A DNA stretch of 64,000 nt. It comes from Paracoccus shanxieyensis. GTDB lineage: Bacteria; Pseudomonadota; Alphaproteobacteria; Rhodobacterales; Rhodobacteraceae. The notes under the pieces were generated by a model. It ran no database searches. It was not told where the DNA came from and saw nothing but the letters and a program-made list of their open reading frames with translations. Location: positions 1 to 64,000 of the forward strand of contig NZ_WMII01000009.1 in NCBI RefSeq assembly GCF_009711265.1. The letters run 5' to 3'. Position 1 is the stretch's first letter, and the number at the start of each line of letters is the position of its first letter. Both the position numbers and the translations under genes were made by a program. Below, in pieces: positions 61,417 to 64,000 of the stretch.

Positions 61417-62291
61417 GCGGGGGCCTTTCGCATCGCCTCACCGGCCAAGGTGGCCTGACCTGCCGAAAGCCGCGTGCGGATGCGCCGGAACACCCGTTCC
61501 GAAATCCATGTCATCAGCAGGTAGAACACAAGGATGCCCAGAAAATAGTAAAGCCGCCAATCCGGATGCGGATAGGAATAGGCGCTGGTCTTGGCGCTGC
61601 CCAATTCGCGCGCCCAATAGACGATGTCCTCGACGCCAAGGACGAACAGTAGCGGCGTGGCCTTGATCAGGATCATCCACAGATTGGCCAGACCGGGCAG
61701 GGCATAGGTCCACATCTGCGGGATCAGGATGCGGCGGTTCACCTGTCCGGGCGACATGCCGTAAGCCTCGGCGGTTTCGATCTGGGCGCGGGGAACGGCG
61801 TTCATCGCGCCATACAGCACATTCGCGGCAAAGGCGCCGAAGACGATGGCAAAGGCGATGACCGCCAGCGTGACGCCATAGATCTGATGGATCCATTGCG
61901 GCGCGGTCGACAAAGGCAGCTTGGCCGCCGCGCAGACGACGAATTCATTGCCCTGCCGGATCGGTGCGCCGGGATCGCAGAACACCTGCGCGCGCAGCCA
62001 TTCAAAGCCCTGATCCAGCGCGATGGGCACGAACAGGAAGAAGATGATGTCCGGCACGCCCCGCACCATCGAGGTATAGGTCTTGCCAAACCAGCGCAGC
62101 GGCGCGATGCGCGACCGCGAGGCCATGGCCCCGCCAAAGCCGAACAGCAGCGCCGCCGGCGCGGTGATCGCCAGCAGCAGCAGGACCGTCCCGAAGGACA
62201 GATAGAACAGCACATGCTTGCCCGATCCCAGATAGCAGATCAGCCAGGCAAGCCCTTCAAGGGTTTTCGGATCGGCGCAGGACGCAAACAT
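61413..62291 (-). CDS. Polar amino acid ABC transporter permease (HisQ-like)
   Basis: Permease of 292 residues. Helices include LSFGTVLLLLAITAPAALLF; the EAA loop is AQIETAEAYGMSPGQVNRRI and the permease segment MVRGVPDIIFFLFVPIALDQ. A large periplasmic insert (residues about 85-125, with two cysteines) is longer than in HisQ. It follows the binding-protein gene by 43 bp and overlaps the second permease by four bases. Confidence 0.93.
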   Translation of the reverse strand: MFASCADPKTLEGLAWLICYLGSGKHVLFYLSFGTVLLLLAITAPAALLFGFGGAMASRSRIAPLRWFGKTYTSMVRGVPDIIFFLFVPIALDQGFEWLRAQVFCDPGAPIRQGNEFVVCAAAKLPLSTAPQWIHQIYGVTLAVIAFAIVFGAFAANVLYGAMNAVPRAQIETAEAYGMSPGQVNRRILIPQMWTYALPGLANLWMILIKATPLLFVLGVEDIVYWARELGSAKTSAYSYPHPDWRLYYFLGILVFYLLMTWISERVFRRIRTRLSAGQATLAGEAMRKAPA

Positions 62292-62334
62292 GGATCACCA
62301 GATTGCCCCGCCCATGACGGACGGGGCCTGAACA

Positions 62335-63063
62335 TCAGAAATATTCGGCGCCGTCACCAAACCATTTCTTGATCATCTCGTTCAGCGAACCGTCTTCCTT
62401 CATCGAGGTGATGGCGGTATCAAACTTGGCCTTCAGCTCGGTATCGGACTGGCGCAGCGCCATGCCGATGCCTTCGCCCAGCGGGATATTGTCCTGCCCG
62501 GTCACCCAGACCATCGCGCCATTGGATTCGTTCACCACCGGCGACAGGAAGTCCTTGTCGGCAAAGACCGCCTCGGCCTCGCCATTGCGGACCGCGCCCA
62601 CGGCTTCGTCGGGCGTGGCGAATTCCAGAAGCTCTGCACCCGATTCGGCGACATGGGCGGCCTGAATGGTGTTGGTCTGCGCCGCGACGATGCCCTGGGT
62701 CACGTCCACATCCGCCTCGGGGGCAGCATAGGCCGAGGGCGTCGGCGGCAGATAGTTCTGCGTGAACAGCACCGCCTTGCGGCGTTCCTCGGTGATCGAC
62801 ATGCCCGCCATGATCGCATCATAGTTCGAGCTGTTCAGGTTGGGGATGATGCTGTCCCAGTCGTTCTTGACCCAGGTGCATTGCAGCTCGGCGCGCTTGC
62901 ACAACTCATTGCCCAGCTCGATTTCGAAGCCGTCGACCTCACCCTTGTCGTTCACGAGGTTGTAGGGAGGATAGGCGCCCTCGGTCGCGATGCGCACGTT
63001 CTGCGCCATGCCCATCCCGGCGGTCATCGCCAGCGCGGCGGCGGCAAGCATCAGTTTCTTCAT
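62335..63063 (-). CDS. ABC transporter substrate-binding protein (amino acid/amine type)
   Basis: Periplasmic family 3 solute-binding protein of 242 residues. Signal peptide MKKLMLAAAALAMTAGMGMA is followed by VRIATEGAYPPYNLVNDKGE, the family opening, and DGFEIELGNELCKRAELQCT with GMSITEERRKAVLFTQNY. This is closest to lysine/arginine/ornithine/histidine-binding proteins; exact ligand cannot be read by eye. Two cysteines (NELCKR, QCTW) could form a disulphide as in that group. Confidence 0.93.
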   Translation of the reverse strand: MKKLMLAAAALAMTAGMGMAQNVRIATEGAYPPYNLVNDKGEVDGFEIELGNELCKRAELQCTWVKNDWDSIIPNLNSSNYDAIMAGMSITEERRKAVLFTQNYLPPTPSAYAAPEADVDVTQGIVAAQTNTIQAAHVAESGAELLEFATPDEAVGAVRNGEAEAVFADKDFLSPVVNESNGAMVWVTGQDNIPLGEGIGMALRQSDTELKAKFDTAITSMKEDGSLNEMIKKWFGDGAEYF

Positions 63064-63081
63064 CAGACTCTCCTGTCGGTC

Positions 63082-63885
63082 TTATTCGGCCATTGTGGCG
63101 CTTAGGAATTGGCGCAGCCGTTCGGAACGGGGCGCATGAAACAATTGGGCGGGGGGGCCTTCTTCCTCGATCCGGCCCTGATGCAGAAAGACGACGTGAT
63201 CGCTGACATCGGCGGCAAGGCGCATATCATGGGTGACCAGCAGCATGGTGCGATGCTCGGCCGCCAGATCCTTGATGACGCGCACCACTTCCTTTTGCAG
63301 TTCCGGGTCCAGCGCGCTGGTCGGTTCGTCCAGCAGCAGGGCCTTGGGCTCCATGCACAGCGCACGGGCGATGGCGGCGCGCTGCTGCTGGCCGCCCGAC
63401 AGCTGGGCGGGCCAGTTGTCGGCCTTGTCGCCAATGCCGACCTTGGCCAGCAATTCGCGCGCCCGCGCCTCGACCTTGGCGGGGTCGCGTTTCAGCACCT
63501 GCACCGGAGCCTCCATGACGTTTTGCAGCACGGTCATGTGCGACCACAGGTTGAATTGCTGAAACACCATGGACAGGTTGGTGCGCAGCCGCGTCACCTG
63601 CGCCCGGTCGGCGGGGACACGGGCCACGCCTTGCCCGCGCCATTTCACCGGCTCGCCCTCGAACAGGATATCGCCCTGCTGGCTGTCTTCCAGCAGGTTG
63701 CAGCAGCGCAGCAGCGTCGATTTGCCCGATCCCGAGGATCCGATCAGGCTGATGACATGGCCGCGCGGCGCGGTCAGGCTGACGCCCTTGATAACCTCAA
63801 GCTGGCCATAGGCCTTGTGCAGGTCGCGGATCTGGATGACCGGGCCTTCGGCGTCGGTCGCAATGCGGGTCGGGGTGTGGTTCAT
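63082..63885 (-). CDS. Amino acid ABC transporter ATP-binding protein
   Basis: ATPase of 267 residues. Walker A is IGSSGSGKSTLLRCCNLLE, the signature LSGGQQQRAAIARAL, Walker B ALLLDEPTSALDP and switch VTHDMRLA, matching the HisP/GlnQ class. ATG 63885 is chosen because the upstream in-frame sequence lacks family similarity; no clear ribosome site is seen. It is first gene of the importer-ligase operon. Confidence 0.93.
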   Translation of the reverse strand: MNHTPTRIATDAEGPVIQIRDLHKAYGQLEVIKGVSLTAPRGHVISLIGSSGSGKSTLLRCCNLLEDSQQGDILFEGEPVKWRGQGVARVPADRAQVTRLRTNLSMVFQQFNLWSHMTVLQNVMEAPVQVLKRDPAKVEARARELLAKVGIGDKADNWPAQLSGGQQQRAAIARALCMEPKALLLDEPTSALDPELQKEVVRVIKDLAAEHRTMLLVTHDMRLAADVSDHVVFLHQGRIEEEGPPAQLFHAPRSERLRQFLSATMAE

Positions 63886-63964
63886 GCGGTAATCAGGCGA
63901 TATTTGCGACGGGATTGCAACGCTTTCCTGCCTGACCTTAACGGCAGGAACGCAACGTGCCCGC

Positions 63965-64000
63965 TTAGTGGCCGCGGATGCCCAGATCATCAAGCACGCG
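63965..64000 (-). CDS. C-terminal fragment of an unidentified gene
   Basis: The last bases read on the minus strand encode RVLDDLGIRGH and a TAA at 63965-63967, with codon usage typical of the window. This is probably the end of the gene upstream of the importer operon. Too short to name, and the frame could be chance. Confidence 0.3.
   Translation of the reverse strand, partial: RVLDDLGIRGH

Overview
The window is GC-rich chromosomal DNA of an alphaproteobacterium of the Rhodobacterales, most like Paracoccus or a close relative in Paracoccaceae. The call rests on gene order (yajC-secD-secF directly followed by a cytochrome c maturation ccmABCDG operon; pyrH-frr-uppS-cdsA-dxr-rseP-bamA-skp; hisC followed by an arogenate/prephenate dehydrogenase), on codon usage, and on a short dispersed repeat (core ATGGGTATTTGAAAAACAAG) of a kind I associate with this group. 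It is an inference from content, not a database match. 

Layout. 1-1093 is the edge of an integrated element. It holds the end of an IS3-type transposase, a P4-type integrase cut off by that IS, and a 300-bp spacer with repeated ATACCGTCA boxes, all abutting the 3' end of guaA, a known island insertion hotspot. 1094-14817 is mostly housekeeping and accessory metabolism: guaA, a divergent thiE-like gene, trmJ, ctaA, an M32 carboxypeptidase, a five-gene minus-strand run (small membrane protein, VWA protein, M48 peptidase, membrane-embedded alpha/beta hydrolase, cytochrome P450), then ppx, rlmE and an AraC regulator. 14921-24537 is miaA and, divergently, the envelope/isoprenoid operon pyrH to skp. 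24534-34139 holds a nucleoside hydrolase, a membrane-anchored penicillin acylase-family protein, a 3-hydroxyisobutyrate dehydrogenase-like enzyme, tRNA-Val(UAC), a cupin, a DUF2254 membrane protein, three very small proteins, a Tat-exported esterase, a cold-shock gene with a clear terminator, and a small lipoprotein. 34445-49641 holds dusA, mazG, the Sec/Ccm block, hisC-tyrC, a DUF2125 protein, chaC, and a MotA/ExbB-like plus OmpA-domain stator-like pair. 49710-54534 holds a GT8 glycosyltransferase, a NYN-domain protein, folK, rpoZ and the (p)ppGpp synthetase/hydrolase. 54555-63885 is an amine-utilisation cluster: FAD amine oxidase (PuuB-like), two glutamine-synthetase-like gamma-glutamyl-amine ligases, a class I amidotransferase, a class V aminotransferase, and a polar amino acid/polyamine-type ABC importer. 

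How genes fit together. The Sec/Ccm block links protein export with haem attachment to c-type cytochromes, and ctaA supplies haem A for aa3-type oxidases, so the organism respires aerobically. The pyrH-skp block couples nucleotide supply, ribosome recycling, undecaprenyl/phospholipid/isoprenoid synthesis and outer-membrane assembly. In the terminal cluster the ABC importer and one glutamine-synthetase-like ligase form a single operon, suggesting uptake followed by gamma-glutamylation. The second ligase, the amidotransferase and the oxidase complete most of a Puu-type route; no aldehyde dehydrogenase is visible here. 

No CRISPR array, rRNA, phage structural genes or recognisable defence island are visible. 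The more unusual signals are the guaA island edge with its repeated boxes, the dispersed inverted-repeat family at gene borders, the P450/membrane-hydrolase pair, the stator-like pair outside any flagellar context, homopolymer tracts in rlmE and the AraC gene, and several very small proteins.
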